Positions 29,779 to 39,610 of a DNA stretch of 64,000 nucleotides are shown in pieces. The stretch spans positions 842,833-906,832 of the forward strand of contig NZ_JAEUGD010000066.1 of NCBI RefSeq assembly GCF_016775155.1, read 5' to 3'. The stretch comes from Fulvivirga marina (GTDB lineage: Bacteria; Bacteroidota; Bacteroidia; Cytophagales; Cyclobacteriaceae). Below the pieces are notes generated by a model that saw only the letters and a list, made by a program, of their open reading frames with translations, was not told where the DNA came from and ran no database searches. Numbering within the stretch: position 1 is the stretch's first letter; every line of letters begins with the position of its first letter. Position numbers and translations under genes: made by a program.

Positions 29779-32700
29779 CTAATCGAGATCTATATACTCA
29801 AAATGCTGATCTTCATATTGTGTTATAAACTGAGCTAACCCTTTTATGGTTGGATGTGAATAGAATTGATTCAGGCTAACATCTAGTTCCAAAACCTCAT
29901 TAATTTTATTCAATACCATAGTAGCTACTAATGAATTGCCCCCTATATGAAAGAAGTTGTCAGTGGTACTGATATCTTTCATATGAATGAACTCTTCCCA
30001 TATATCCTTTATCAATTGTTCATTTTTAGTAGATGGCTGATGCCTTGTTCCAGACTCTGCAACGGTATTCTTCAGATAATGCTTCCTAAGCTTTCTCCTA
30101 TCGGTTTTCCCTTGTATGGTTAAGGGGATATCATATACCTCAATATAGTATGAAGGTATCATATGCTCCGGAAGATGGAGCTCCAGAAACTCCCTCAACA
30201 CCTCAATATCCAAGCTTCTCTTGTTTATCAAAGTATAATAGCAAACCAAGGCCTTCTTTTCAGCCTCATGGGTATGGTCTATCACTACTTCTTCAACAGA
30301 GTCGTATGATTTGATAGCATCGGTGATCTCGTTAACATCGACTCTCATACCTCGAATCTTCAGTTGGTCATCTGACCGGCCAGTATACTCGATTTCCCCT
30401 ACACTGTTTAGCTTTCCGATATCACCTGTTTTGTATAGCTCAGTTCCTGGCTGAAAGGGATTTTCAACAAAACTTGCCCTGGTCGCATCAGGATTATTGA
30501 TATATCCTTTTGCCAAACCAACACCTCCAATATAAATGTCCCCCTCTATACCAATGGGCTGCCAGTTCATGTACTTATCTAAAATGTAAACACTGGTATT
30601 GGCCACTGGTCTCCCTATCGGAATCGTAGATCCGGCCGGTACTACTTTATGGTATGTACAGCAAACGGTAGCCTCGGTAGGTCCATAAGTATTGTAAACA
30701 TCAACCCCGTTTTGGAGATATCCTTTAAAGTGATCAGGCTGCAGTACGTCTCCTCCACTGATAACTGTCCTTAAGCTAGAAAAATCAGGTTTATCTCCCA
30801 GCATTTTCAATACCAGCGGTGTAGTACTTAAAATGGTCACCTTTTCTTCTTCAATAGTCTTTTGCATGAGCTGAACATCTCTTCTTTCTTCAAGAATATG
30901 CACTCTGCCACCTGTAATAAGTATAGGGAATATTTCCTCTACCGAGGTATCAAAACTTACCGAAGCCTGCTGCAAAACCACATCATCCGGCATTAAAGAA
31001 AAGAAACTTTTGAAGTACTGGATATAATTTCCCACGGCCTTATGTGAAACAGCCACTCCCTTCGGATTTCCGGTGGAACCAGAGGTATGCAAAATATAGC
31101 AGGTATCTTCCGGGTCGTATTGCACTTGAGGCAATTCAGGAGCTTCCGTTTGCCCGGCAACTATGTCCTCCAGGTTTACACTACGAACCGTCTCCACCTG
31201 CACCCTGGTTGCCTTACTGACTATCAACAAGTCGCATCCAATATTTTTGAAAAACCTTTCAGATCGCTGAGCGGGGTTACCCGGTTCAACAGGAGTATAT
31301 GTCACCTTTGACATCATACAACCTATCATTCCAATAACCATCATCTCATTTCTAGGCAGCACCAACCCTACTACACTCTCCTTTTTCACAGACTCAGACA
31401 AATAAGATGCTAGCTTTAAAGCCTGATTATTGACCTCCGCATAGGTGAAAGCATGGTTAGCTGTACTTACCACGAGCCTATTAGGGTAGGTTTCAACTGT
31501 TTTCTGCCATAGAGGAATAAAGTGATCATCATTCCATTCAATAACCGGTCCCTTACAAAACCTATCTATGGTTAGATATTCCTCATGGTCGATTAATTGA
31601 ACCTCTTTGCATGGACGAGCATTCTCAGTCAACAGCTCATCTATTAAAACAGAAATACCTGATGATGCAGACCGAATGTCATCTTCTGCGAGGTATTCAC
31701 TGTTATAAACAAATTTGATATCCAGACCGTCATCATTATAATCTCTGATATAAACAGACAGAGGATCATTTTCAGCCTTATTACCCAAGGCGAAGGCCTT
31801 ACTTTCCACATCTCCTAACTTCTGACTAAACTCAAAATGTTCATAAGACACTCTTAAATGATACAGGGGAGCATGGCTCCCTACGCCCAAGTCCATCACC
31901 AGATTACCAAACTGATACTGTTGATGCTTCAATGCTCTGAGTACTTTCTTTTTAACCCATGAAATGGTATCGAGCATACTTTGGCTAAGATCTGGCGTCA
32001 ATGGTAAACAAATTAAATTCATAAAGGCACCAGCAGTATTTTTATACTGTCTGTTAGATCTGTTTGATATAGGAAGTGCAAAAGTGATAGCCTCTTTCCC
32101 ACGAGTACGACAAAAATACACCAGAAATAAGCCTATGACTATATGAAATAATGAAACCTTATGAGATATGGAGAATTGGATCAATTGATTTTTTACCTCT
32201 TCACTCACAGGCATAGTGAATACCTTTGAAGGCAAACCTGTTTTATTATTGTGCAGAGATTTCTCAAAAAGTCCTTCAGGAATAGTCCTAAATTCATTTT
32301 CCCAAAATTCCTGATCTTGTTTAAACTTATCAGATGCGTGGTAATTTTCCTCCTTAAGTGCGTAATCACTATACCTGAAACGAAAATGATCTGGCTGATC
32401 ATCACTATTGTAAAATGAAGCCACTTCATTCAACAATAACATAAATGTCCACCCGTCAGCAATGAGGTGGTGCATTTTTGAGTACCAGATGAACCTATTG
32501 GCAGATAGCCTGAAGAACAAAAACTTAAATAAATAAGAGCCTTCGACATCAAAAGGTGTAGCAAAGTCCTGCTTCATAACGGATAATGCCGACTCTTCAG
32601 GGCTAAGGTCATTTGAAAAATCTATAACATTAAGGGCAAAATCTTCTGAAGCATCTCCCAGCTCATAACACACTCCACCATTTATCTTTTTAAAAATAGC

Positions 32701-32874
32701 CGAGTAAACTTCTTGGGATATTAATATTTTTTTAATTGCAGCTTTAAAGCGCTCTAAATCCAAATTTCCCCGTAAAGTAACATAGCCACCAATATTGTAT
32801 TTATGAGGACTGGAAATACTTTGGTCCAGCCAAATCAATCGTTGGGTAAGGGTAGGTTTACGGTTTTTTATCAT
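29779..32874 (-). CDS. NRPS starter-like module, C-A-T
   Basis: 1,031 residues, first gene of the operon. The C domain (about 1-440) has an intact HHLIADG at 135-141; its neighbourhood (FIWYSKMHHLIADGW, YNIGGYV near 26-32) resembles starter or EntF-type C domains, which take a fatty acyl or aryl donor, so the product may be N-acylated (inference). The A domain carries HTSGSTGNPKG and a hand-read code DTESIGTVCK, not matched to a substrate by me; the Glu at the third position hints at a basic side chain. The carrier (GGNSL near 976) ends the protein; there is no TubC-like segment and no thioesterase. No Bacteroidota-type promoter was recognised upstream in the AT-rich region. Confidence 0.93.
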   Translation of the reverse strand: MIKNRKPTLTQRLIWLDQSISSPHKYNIGGYVTLRGNLDLERFKAAIKKILISQEVYSAIFKKINGGVCYELGDASEDFALNVIDFSNDLSPEESALSVMKQDFATPFDVEGSYLFKFLFFRLSANRFIWYSKMHHLIADGWTFMLLLNEVASFYNSDDQPDHFRFRYSDYALKEENYHASDKFKQDQEFWENEFRTIPEGLFEKSLHNNKTGLPSKVFTMPVSEEVKNQLIQFSISHKVSLFHIVIGLFLVYFCRTRGKEAITFALPISNRSNRQYKNTAGAFMNLICLPLTPDLSQSMLDTISWVKKKVLRALKHQQYQFGNLVMDLGVGSHAPLYHLRVSYEHFEFSQKLGDVESKAFALGNKAENDPLSVYIRDYNDDGLDIKFVYNSEYLAEDDIRSASSGISVLIDELLTENARPCKEVQLIDHEEYLTIDRFCKGPVIEWNDDHFIPLWQKTVETYPNRLVVSTANHAFTYAEVNNQALKLASYLSESVKKESVVGLVLPRNEMMVIGMIGCMMSKVTYTPVEPGNPAQRSERFFKNIGCDLLIVSKATRVQVETVRSVNLEDIVAGQTEAPELPQVQYDPEDTCYILHTSGSTGNPKGVAVSHKAVGNYIQYFKSFFSLMPDDVVLQQASVSFDTSVEEIFPILITGGRVHILEERRDVQLMQKTIEEEKVTILSTTPLVLKMLGDKPDFSSLRTVISGGDVLQPDHFKGYLQNGVDVYNTYGPTEATVCCTYHKVVPAGSTIPIGRPVANTSVYILDKYMNWQPIGIEGDIYIGGVGLAKGYINNPDATRASFVENPFQPGTELYKTGDIGKLNSVGEIEYTGRSDDQLKIRGMRVDVNEITDAIKSYDSVEEVVIDHTHEAEKKALVCYYTLINKRSLDIEVLREFLELHLPEHMIPSYYIEVYDIPLTIQGKTDRRKLRKHYLKNTVAESGTRHQPSTKNEQLIKDIWEEFIHMKDISTTDNFFHIGGNSLVATMVLNKINEVLELDVSLNQFYSHPTIKGLAQFITQYEDQHFEYIDLD

Positions 32875-33402
32875 TTATAGGAAAAAATAGAAGAATTGCG
32901 CATATTATCGTAACTTGTATGGCTCTTCACAAAAAGTTCTAAACTGATTATAATATTAACAGCTAATTAATTTCACTCGAATATCGATCTTTTTATTCTA
33001 ATTCCAAAAAACAATTTATTTAACTCAATTAAATTGCTAAGAAGAAAAATCACCTTAAAAATATTAGAAAAATTATATTTTAATTCATGCCGTTTATTTG
33101 CTGAAATGCATAAAAGGTTAAGGCATCAGCGTCAGCAACTTTACTTATGCTTCATTCATGTTTTACCCATGATCCTGTATTTCCAAGGAAGATGTTTAAG
33201 AAAATATATTGTATAACGTAGCGTCGATTAAAAAAGTGTATCGAAGGGTCATTTTGACCCTAACAATTTGTTTATTAGGCAGATATAAATCATTAAAGAT
33301 ATCCCCTCACAAGAGGATCAATATTTATTTTAATTTATACACATATTAAATATAATTTAAAAATAAATTCAAAATAAAATAAAATATTTAATATAAATAA
33401 AA
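32875..33402. other. AT-rich upstream region of the NRPS operon
   Basis: About 530 bp with no convincing gene. It must hold the NRPS promoter, but I find no clear TAnnTTTG. The part from about 33310 to 33402 is almost pure A/T. A perfect 7-bp inverted repeat lies at 33245-33261 and is listed separately. A 60-codon plus-strand frame at 33034-33216 has no protein-like character and is not called. Confidence 0.6.
33245..33261. promoter_or_regulatory. Perfect inverted repeat upstream of NRPS operon
   Basis: AGGGTCA-TTT-TGACCCT. It is a GC-containing palindrome in strongly AT-rich surroundings, about 370 bp upstream of the starter NRPS. It could be an operator or the hairpin of an old terminator; on the minus strand it is followed 9 bases later by a run of T. 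Function unknown. Confidence 0.3.
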
Positions 33403-34190
33403 CTAATTTAAGTAAATAAAATAACCAAGATTCTTTCTCTTTGACCTGATACTCTGATTCGGATATTTGATTGCGAGTGTCTTTCTTTCCTCTTCAATAA
33501 ATTGCATCTGCTTTGGGGTATCAGGACCCCAGCAGTTTGTAAGAGCATTTAAGCGATGGACAGGTTGCAATGTTCGCGCTGCCATATTGGAATTAAATGC
33601 GACATCGTCCAATGAAGTAGTGTTCAGGTAAGAATTAGCTAGCAGTGATTAATACTTTGCATTTCCAGGAGCCTGTATAATCGCCTGCTATAAGCAGTGC
33701 ATCAATCCGCTTTAAGGGCATAAGCCTGTAGTGCATGGTACACACTTTCAAATGTTATTTAAAGGACTAGCCTAAAGATATATCATCAAGCTCTAAAACC
33801 CTTTTATACTCTAATCATGACCTGTTACCAAAGAAACTTCAGCTTGGACAGGCTGAACTTTCCGGAGAATCAACCCATCCCGTTCATGAATAACAAAAGC
33901 CAACAGGTATTCCTCCATTTGTCTGTAGGTACTGGAAAAATCCTCGACATGTTGTGCTCCTCACCTACTAACGATATAGTGAACTGATCAGCCATATGGC
34001 TCATTTCAATAGAGAAAACATCGGTGATCAGGAATCAATTCTCCTGCCTGAGACAATGCTTCGGCAACAGTACCACTTGTAAGTATCCCTCCCCCACACC
34101 CAAAGCTGACAGCTGCATGGCTTCTCCAAAATGAAGCCCGAACAATTCATCATTTAAAAATTTTACTGCATTACTGCATAGATTATCCAT
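33403..34190 (-). pseudogene. AraC-family regulator remnant (arabinose-binding-type N-domain plus HTH)
   Basis: Pieces of one regulator are legible on the minus strand in different frames. From about 34190: FGLHFGEAMQLSALGVGEG, then in a shifted frame TSGTVAEALSQAGELIPD, then SHMADQFTISLVGEE, then STYRQMEEYLLAF and LILRKVQPVQAEVSLV, ending near 33810. After further stops, the HTH start TTSLDDVAFNSNMAARTLQ and later RKTLAIKYPNQ are read at 33403-33620. This order matches the N-terminal ligand domain of the PF12625 type followed by AraC helix-turn-helix. At least three frameshifts and several stops make it non-functional. It lies directly beside the NRPS operon and could be its lost regulator, which is speculation. 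Confidence 0.6.
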
Positions 34191-34375
34191 CTACATAGCA
34201 AAGATCCTATGAACTATTTTTTAAACTCCATGGTGTTCCAAATATATAAATTAATTCGTTTCCTGAGAACACATTGTCATGTGTTAAGCAATCGAACGCC
34301 AAGCAAAACGTTGAGATTTAATAAAAAAATTAAACAAAATCGTTAGAATCAAATTATCTCAAGCCTTAAAAACTA

Positions 34376-34742
34376 ATGTCCCTATCCTCCTGCATTACTG
34401 GTCTGGAGCCTGTATTGTTTGCCGAAACAGCCGCTACCCTGTTTAAAGTTCAACTTACTACAGCATTTATAGGTATCGGAATTTTGCTTCATTTGTTTAT
34501 TTATAATACTATACAGAAACCAATAAAGGTTAACAAAATCAGACTGATCATCGTCCTGGATACCTTTGAGTAGTTGGGAGCGCTTTAGCTACTTTCATAC
34601 TTACCATGTGGTTTCGTTTCTAGGCACCGCAGTGATCATTGGGGTTGCACTTTGTATTGCCACCATGGCAATACTACAGAACAAAGGACTGGCCTACCTT
34701 CACAATTCTGAGGAATTTGCCTGGCCTCAACTTTCAATATAA
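34376..34742 (+). pseudogene. Membrane protein remnant, frameshifted
   Basis: One frame gives a hydrophobic stretch LTTAFIGIGILLHLFIYNT and ends at TAG 34571-34573; the next frame continues with SYFHTYHVVSFLGTAVIIG and a second hydrophobic helix up to a TAA at 34740-34742. The two halves together look like a small two-to-three-helix membrane protein broken by a stop and a frameshift. Family not recognised. Confidence 0.35.
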
Positions 34743-34935
34743 TCTATAGCTTTATGCCAAGCGACAAAATTCTAACAATAATTCAAAAGCTATTCCAATG
34801 TATGAAGCCCAAAATTTAAATGAGCTTCTGACTCTACTGAAAGTATATGACTACTATAAATACGTCTGCAAACCGAAAAACTCAATCATTTCTTTGGCCA
34901 TGAAAACTTCAAGTCCTTCCGGGTTACCTAACCTA

Positions 34936-35094
34936 TTATAATGAGAGTATAACAGCTGCTTCAGATTTCAACTGAACTTCCTGATCATCAATATATATAG
35001 TTCGTTTCCTCATCAGGTCAGGCAGAAAGTCATCTATATCTGGAAGCATATCAATTCTAATTTCTTTTCCCGATTGTGTCGTGATAGTAAGCAT
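34936..35094 (-). CDS. Small hypothetical protein, 52 residues (may be a remnant)
   Basis: A complete ATG-to-TAA frame of 52 codons starting MLTITTQSGKEIR and rich in Asp, Glu and Lys (LPDIDDFLPDLMRKR). It has amphipathic, protein-like composition in an otherwise decayed area, which is the only support. No family recognised; it may be the surviving 3' end of a longer gene. The remaining bases of 34191-34375 and 34743-34935 show nothing I can name. Confidence 0.3.
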   Translation of the reverse strand: MLTITTQSGKEIRIDMLPDIDDFLPDLMRKRTIYIDDQEVQLKSEAAVILSL

Positions 35095-35319
35095 CAAGCT
35101 ACTTGGTTGAGCAGGAACCTAGAAATGAAGTAACTTGATCTGGCGATATGCTGCGCAAGAGTCCACTCCATAACAATACAATGTTCAAACATAACAAAAT
35201 GCATATCACTATCGTGGAGTAAAGTCTTCCTGTAGATTCATACTGTTTGTTTATTATTGTAGCATAGTCAAAACCCGGAGAGAAAGAGTTACATCCAACT
35301 AACCTAAATTCTATTTTGA

Positions 35320-36102
35320 ATGGCACAAAGAAGCACACTGATCAATATAAATACGCAAGGCCTTTACGTAGAAAGGAATAAAGACTACCCAAGTAGACCG
35401 ACACTGGTATTCTTACACGACTCTCTGGGTTGCGCACAGCTCTGGCGGGATTTCCCAAAAATACTAGCGGAGGCAACTCAATGCAACATACTGGTATACG
35501 ACCGTCTGGGCTATGGCAAATCTGACCCTATGCCTACACCCGAAAGGCCGGTTAACTACATGGAATTAGAGGCTGACATTTTAAATGGTTTGCTGATACA
35601 ATTGGAAATTGATAATGCCATCTTATTTGGACATAGTGATGGCGGCACCATCGCGCTACATGCAGCCAGTAAGTATCCTAAAAGGATCAAAGCTGTAATC
35701 TGCGAGGCTGCACACATCTTTGTTGAAGATGTCACACTCCAGGGGATATATGACGCTATGGAGACATACAAGACCACTAACCTTCCTGAACGTCTGGAAA
35801 AATATCATGGCAACAAGGTGGATACACTGTTTAAAGCCTGGACTGAAACATGGACAAGAAGTGATTACAGAGACTGGAATATTGAGCATTGTCTACCCAA
35901 AATTGGTTGCCCTCTTTTATTTATTCAGGGTGAAGCAGATGAATATGGTTCTTTGCAACAAGTAGAAAAAACGATCAATCAAGTAAGTGGAATATCCGAA
36001 AAATTCATCATTCCTGATGTTGGCCATACACCTCATAAAGAGTGTCCCATAGTTGTACTGAGCCGGTCTGTCGAATTTATCGAGCAGCTTAACAAACTTT
36101 AA
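35320..36102 (+). CDS. Alpha/beta hydrolase
   Basis: 260 residues, complete. The alpha/beta-hydrolase pattern is clear: oxyanion loop FLHDSLGC near residue 31, nucleophile S106 in GHSDGG, acid in IQGEADEYG, and catalytic His in DVGHTPHKE. The GHSDGG elbow and size are typical of small intracellular esterases or hydrolases of the MhpC/BioH-like group. No substrate can be inferred. It stands alone on the plus strand between decayed DNA on both sides, so there is no operon context. Confidence 0.85.
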   Translation: MAQRSTLININTQGLYVERNKDYPSRPTLVFLHDSLGCAQLWRDFPKILAEATQCNILVYDRLGYGKSDPMPTPERPVNYMELEADILNGLLIQLEIDNAILFGHSDGGTIALHAASKYPKRIKAVICEAAHIFVEDVTLQGIYDAMETYKTTNLPERLEKYHGNKVDTLFKAWTETWTRSDYRDWNIEHCLPKIGCPLLFIQGEADEYGSLQQVEKTINQVSGISEKFIIPDVGHTPHKECPIVVLSRSVEFIEQLNKL

Positions 36103-36495
36103 GAGAAAAGCATCCTGATTCTACCAGAACTCAAAGAGAAAGCCTACACTTATGGCTTCACCACCAAGGTTAATTACTTCTTTCATTATGGCAAAGTAAT
36201 ACTAGTAATACTTAACGTTGAAGCTGGGATAATGGTCAAAATTGGGAAATTTAAGTATCTAGCCAAGAGTTATACAGAAGTGAATCTCTACACGGTATAT
36301 TGTGCAATGCAAATGGAAACTTGGAAAGTAATGACAGCTCTGCTTTAGTCAATTTATTTGCCATACTTCCTCCTACAAATTTTCCGCTTTTGTAAAGGTC
36401 TCGGTGTAAATAAAGAAAAGGCGCGGTTAATGGTACCTTTTCTTTATTTTTACAGCTAGAGATCAAATCGGTAACCTGGCAGGTTTCTGATAAAT
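36103..36495. other. Intergenic stretch with possible coding remnant
   Basis: No convincing gene. A minus-strand frame at 36251-36466 contains protein-like text (LYKSGKFVGGSMANKL, SLLSKFPFALHN) that could be the tail of a lost gene, but no family is recognised. Confidence 0.4.
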
Positions 36496-37122
36496 TTAAT
36501 AAGACAAACCTGGTGTTTTATGCAGATACTCATCTGTTTTTAGTTGCTTGAGCATAAAGTCAGCCACATCAGCTCTTGAAATTTTGAGTTTTGTGTTTTT
36601 CTCATCTACTGAAAAACCATGTTTGTAAATTCCAGTTAACGGACCATCCGTAAATGCACCCGGCCTTATGACCGTCCAACCTAGCCGGCTCCCAAAAATA
36701 TAACCTTCCTGGATTTCATGATCTTTAAATGCCTCTTTGAGAAACCACCCAAACATGATGTACTTCCAAAAAAAGTTAAGGTTTGTCCAACTATCACCAG
36801 CACCCAGCGTAGTTTGACATATTAGCCGGTTTACTCCTTCGGCATGCATAGCTTTAATGATATTCCGAGTACCTTCAGCCCTTACTCCACCGTTTCTTCC
36901 TGCTCCCAAAGCACAAAAAACAGCGTCATGCCCTTTTACCGCTTCCTGCACATCATTGAGATGTAATACATCCCCTTCTATAAGAGTCAGGCTGGAGTGT
37001 GGAAGGTCGTTTATCTTTTGAGGGTTTCTGACAAAGGCAGTTACTTCGTACCCCAAGCTTAAGGCTTGGATAACTAACTGATTACCAATGCTACCGGTTG
37101 CTCCAAAAATTACTACTTTCAT
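36496..37122 (-). CDS. NAD(P)-binding atypical SDR reductase
   Basis: 208 residues from the ATG at 37122, chosen because it begins MKVVIFGATGSIGNQ, where the GATGSIG dinucleotide-binding loop must sit at the N-terminus; an in-frame upstream start would add 18 unrelated residues. The pattern GHDAVFCALGAG, then RLICQTTLGAG and WTVIRPGAFTDG, is that of NmrA/YwnB-like NAD(P)H-binding proteins, which are flavin or quinone reductases or redox sensors. It is followed upstream by an AraC regulator on the same strand, 70 bp away, which may control it. Confidence 0.85.
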   Translation of the reverse strand: MKVVIFGATGSIGNQLVIQALSLGYEVTAFVRNPQKINDLPHSSLTLIEGDVLHLNDVQEAVKGHDAVFCALGAGRNGGVRAEGTRNIIKAMHAEGVNRLICQTTLGAGDSWTNLNFFWKYIMFGWFLKEAFKDHEIQEGYIFGSRLGWTVIRPGAFTDGPLTGIYKHGFSVDEKNTKLKISRADVADFMLKQLKTDEYLHKTPGLSY

Positions 37123-37191
37123 AATTTTACCTTTTTCTACAAAGGTGATGGAGAGTGAGTACCAAAAATAGAACAAAAACGACAGCGCTAA

Positions 37192-38010
37192 CTACCTGAC
37201 AGGTTGCGCCAGGTTATCTACTAACTCCTTCGACCTGCGTATGAAATTGTTAGGTGTGAAACCAGAAAATTCCTTAAATGTTCGAATAAAGTGGGATTGA
37301 TCTGAAAATTCAAACTCAAAAGCAACATCTGAGAGCTTGTGATGATTCTGCGATTTCAAATACCTGAGCGACGACTGGAACTGACATAACCTGGAAAAAA
37401 GTTTCGGTGTAATTCCAATATTCTCCCGAAATTTTCTTTCTATAGTTCTCTCTGACAGATTCATGTTTTTACTCAGTTCTCGTAGAGACAGCCGCCCATG
37501 AGATGCTAATATTTCAGAAATCGCAAAAGAGACATTTACATCAATATTGCTTTCATGATCAGCGCGCAACTTCTGCAAAGCGGATAACATCAAGTTGAGT
37601 CTGTCCTCAATTGACTCGGCATTCAAAAGCTTTTCAACCAGGCTCCTGCTTTTTACATGGGTCATGGTATCTATATCCATGCATGTATCAGTAAGCTGTT
37701 CAGCCTTCAAACCAAAAACTGTCTTCAGCGCATCTGGATAAAAGAAAATACCCATGGCTTTAAAACTCCCTTCTAACTGAAGAGTTCCAAATTTGGTAGA
37801 TGGGCCAAAAACAAATGCAGCAGGCAGCTGCTTACCTTCCCGAAAAAAGTTACCAAAATCGGCATGCTGAAAAATAAGCCCGGGACTGCTATCTGCTATC
37901 AACTGAAAAGACTGAAAATGATCTCTTCTATGTTCATCATCTTCCAACTTCCATATTGACTGTATGAATGTTTCAAGGGCAGGTGGTATGGGGATTTGCT
38001 CGTATTTCAA
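37192..38010 (-). CDS. AraC-family transcriptional regulator
   Basis: 272 residues. The N-terminal 140 residues resemble the small sensor domain common in Bacteroidota AraC proteins (QLIADSSPGLIFQH near 40, FGPSTKF near 67). The C-terminal 100 residues are a double helix-turn-helix: LSLRELSKNMNLSERTIERKF, followed by LSDVAFEFEFSDQSHFIRTF. The annotated start at 38010 is TTG (residues MKYEQIP); no better ATG is seen upstream. It precedes the NAD(P)-binding reductase on the same strand with 69 bp between them, so auto- and co-regulation is plausible. Ligand unknown. Confidence 0.85.
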   Translation of the reverse strand: MKYEQIPIPPALETFIQSIWKLEDDEHRRDHFQSFQLIADSSPGLIFQHADFGNFFREGKQLPAAFVFGPSTKFGTLQLEGSFKAMGIFFYPDALKTVFGLKAEQLTDTCMDIDTMTHVKSRSLVEKLLNAESIEDRLNLMLSALQKLRADHESNIDVNVSFAISEILASHGRLSLRELSKNMNLSERTIERKFRENIGITPKLFSRLCQFQSSLRYLKSQNHHKLSDVAFEFEFSDQSHFIRTFKEFSGFTPNNFIRRSKELVDNLAQPVR

Positions 38011-38079
38011 TGCTATCAGGGCTTACCTAAGCAAACGTGGCTAAACAAAAATAGTTCTAAAACTCCTACAAACATTATT

Positions 38080-39132
38080 TCAAGCGCCTTTACGCTCATG
38101 GTCGAGTAGCCACCTTTTCCTTTCCAATCCTCCTCCATACCCCGTAAGGCTTCCATCTTTACCAATCACTCTATGACATGGTACAATAATAGAAATCCTG
38201 TTATGTCCATTGGCCGAGGCTATAGCTCGTGCTGCCTTGGGTTTGTACAACCTTTCTGCCTGTTGCTGATATGTTGAGGTAGTGCCATACGGAATCTTTA
38301 GCAAAGCATTCCAGACTTGCTGCTGGAAGTCTGTGCCTGGTGTATGCAAGCTCACGTTAAACTCTTTTCTTGTTCCTTGGAAATATTCATGAAGCTCTGT
38401 TTTGAGCTGCTTTAAATAGACATTTTCTCCCGCCAATATATTGGCGTCAAGTCTCTTTTGGAGGTCTCTAAATTCAGTTTCGAGCATTCTTCTGTCAGTA
38501 AACTCCAGTAAGCAAATGCCTCTATCCGTGGCACAGGCATACATTGGACCTAGTGGAGTAGTCAGCCGGGTCATTAGTATTACATCTCTATCCTTGCTTT
38601 CATCAGGTGACCTTCCTACCAGACTTTTAAAGGTGTAACCAAACCCACTCAATGATTCATAACCGGAATCAAAGGCAGAACTGGTAACGCTTTTACCATT
38701 TTTAAGCTCCTGAAAAGCTGTATTGATCCTTACCATTCTTTGATATGCCTGAAAAGTCATATTATGATGCTTTTTAAACCACCTTCTGATATTATCAGGG
38801 CTTAAACCTCTCTGTCTAAGGTCAAAATCTGAAATTTTCACTTTAGGCTGCTCTTCCAACCACTCCAGAGCTGCTAATACTTCGGTTGGAGGTTGCCCAA
38901 AATTTTCTGTAGGTTTACATATCTTGCATGGTCTGTAACCATTCCGAAGCAAGTCCTTTGAGTCAGTATAAAACTCTACATTTTCAAGTTTGGGTTTTCT
39001 GGCCCTGCAGGTCGCTATGCAAAACACCCCAGTAGTTTTAACTCCTACATAAAACACGCCCACAAACTGTTGATCCCTGGAGATCAGTGCATCGTAATAT
39101 TTTTGTATTTCTTTATCGGAAGTTACCAGCAT
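38080..39132 (-). CDS. ada: Ada: methylphosphotriester/O6-alkylguanine DNA methyltransferase and activator
   Basis: 350 residues with the full Ada architecture. The N-terminal zinc domain shows FCIATCRARKP and YRPCKICKP, giving four Cys, one of which accepts methyl from phosphotriesters. An AraC helix-turn-helix follows (RQRGLSPDNIRRWFKKHHN). The C-terminal transferase has the active-site IIVPCHRVIGKDGSLTGY and the helix-turn-helix-like arm AARAIASANGHNR. It repairs alkylated DNA and, when methylated, activates transcription. Length agrees with E. coli Ada (354). Its first codons overlap the 3' end of a decayed PEP-mutase-like gene. Confidence 0.95.
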   Translation of the reverse strand: MLVTSDKEIQKYYDALISRDQQFVGVFYVGVKTTGVFCIATCRARKPKLENVEFYTDSKDLLRNGYRPCKICKPTENFGQPPTEVLAALEWLEEQPKVKISDFDLRQRGLSPDNIRRWFKKHHNMTFQAYQRMVRINTAFQELKNGKSVTSSAFDSGYESLSGFGYTFKSLVGRSPDESKDRDVILMTRLTTPLGPMYACATDRGICLLEFTDRRMLETEFRDLQKRLDANILAGENVYLKQLKTELHEYFQGTRKEFNVSLHTPGTDFQQQVWNALLKIPYGTTSTYQQQAERLYKPKAARAIASANGHNRISIIVPCHRVIGKDGSLTGYGGGLERKRWLLDHERKGA

Positions 39133-39545
39133 ACTTTAAAATAGGTAATCTGCCTAAGGTCTCTTTCAAAGCATTGTCAGTACCCAAGAGAAATGCATCC
39201 GTTCTAATATTTACAAACAGTTCGCTTGTTGTCTTATCCTTATACTTGGAAATCGCTGATATAATTTCGCTAAATGTATGCAGTTCAAGCAACTGCCTAT
39301 CACAATTAGTATCAATAACTGAATCTTCAATGTTAATGCCGGCAATACCTAAACGGTGTAGCGCCTCAACATTCTCAATAACTTTAGCTGCTTTATGGCT
39401 ATACCCGTTTTCAAGGTCAACAGAGACAGGTAAAGATGTGGTGCAAACTATACGACTGACAAAATATTTCAACTCGGTAAATGGAATTTACTCTCCATTA
39501 CTATACCCCAACATATCCGCTATAGCTGCGCTTGAGGTTATGCAA
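39113..39545 (-). pseudogene. Isocitrate lyase/PEP mutase family remnant
   Basis: The legible part reads, in order, ITSSAAIADMLGYSNGE, a TAA stop near 39489, then LPVSVDLENGYS, HRLGIAGINIEDSV and LFVNIRTDAFLLG, ending at a stop at 39113. These are the consecutive core motifs of the PEP mutase/isocitrate lyase superfamily (the VDLENGYG metal-binding strand and the NIED strand). Only about 140 of some 260 family residues remain: the N-terminus and the C-terminal third are gone and there is an internal stop. Not functional. Confidence 0.7.
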
Positions 39546-39610
39546 AAAAAGAGCAATAGATTTCTACTGACAACCGAAAAATTGACAAGTATTTTTTAGT
39601 GCGGTAGGGG

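Noticed and set aside
33034-33216. 60-residue plus-strand frame upstream of the NRPS operon
   Set aside because: Lies in AT-rich DNA, basic and unstructured, no family resemblance.
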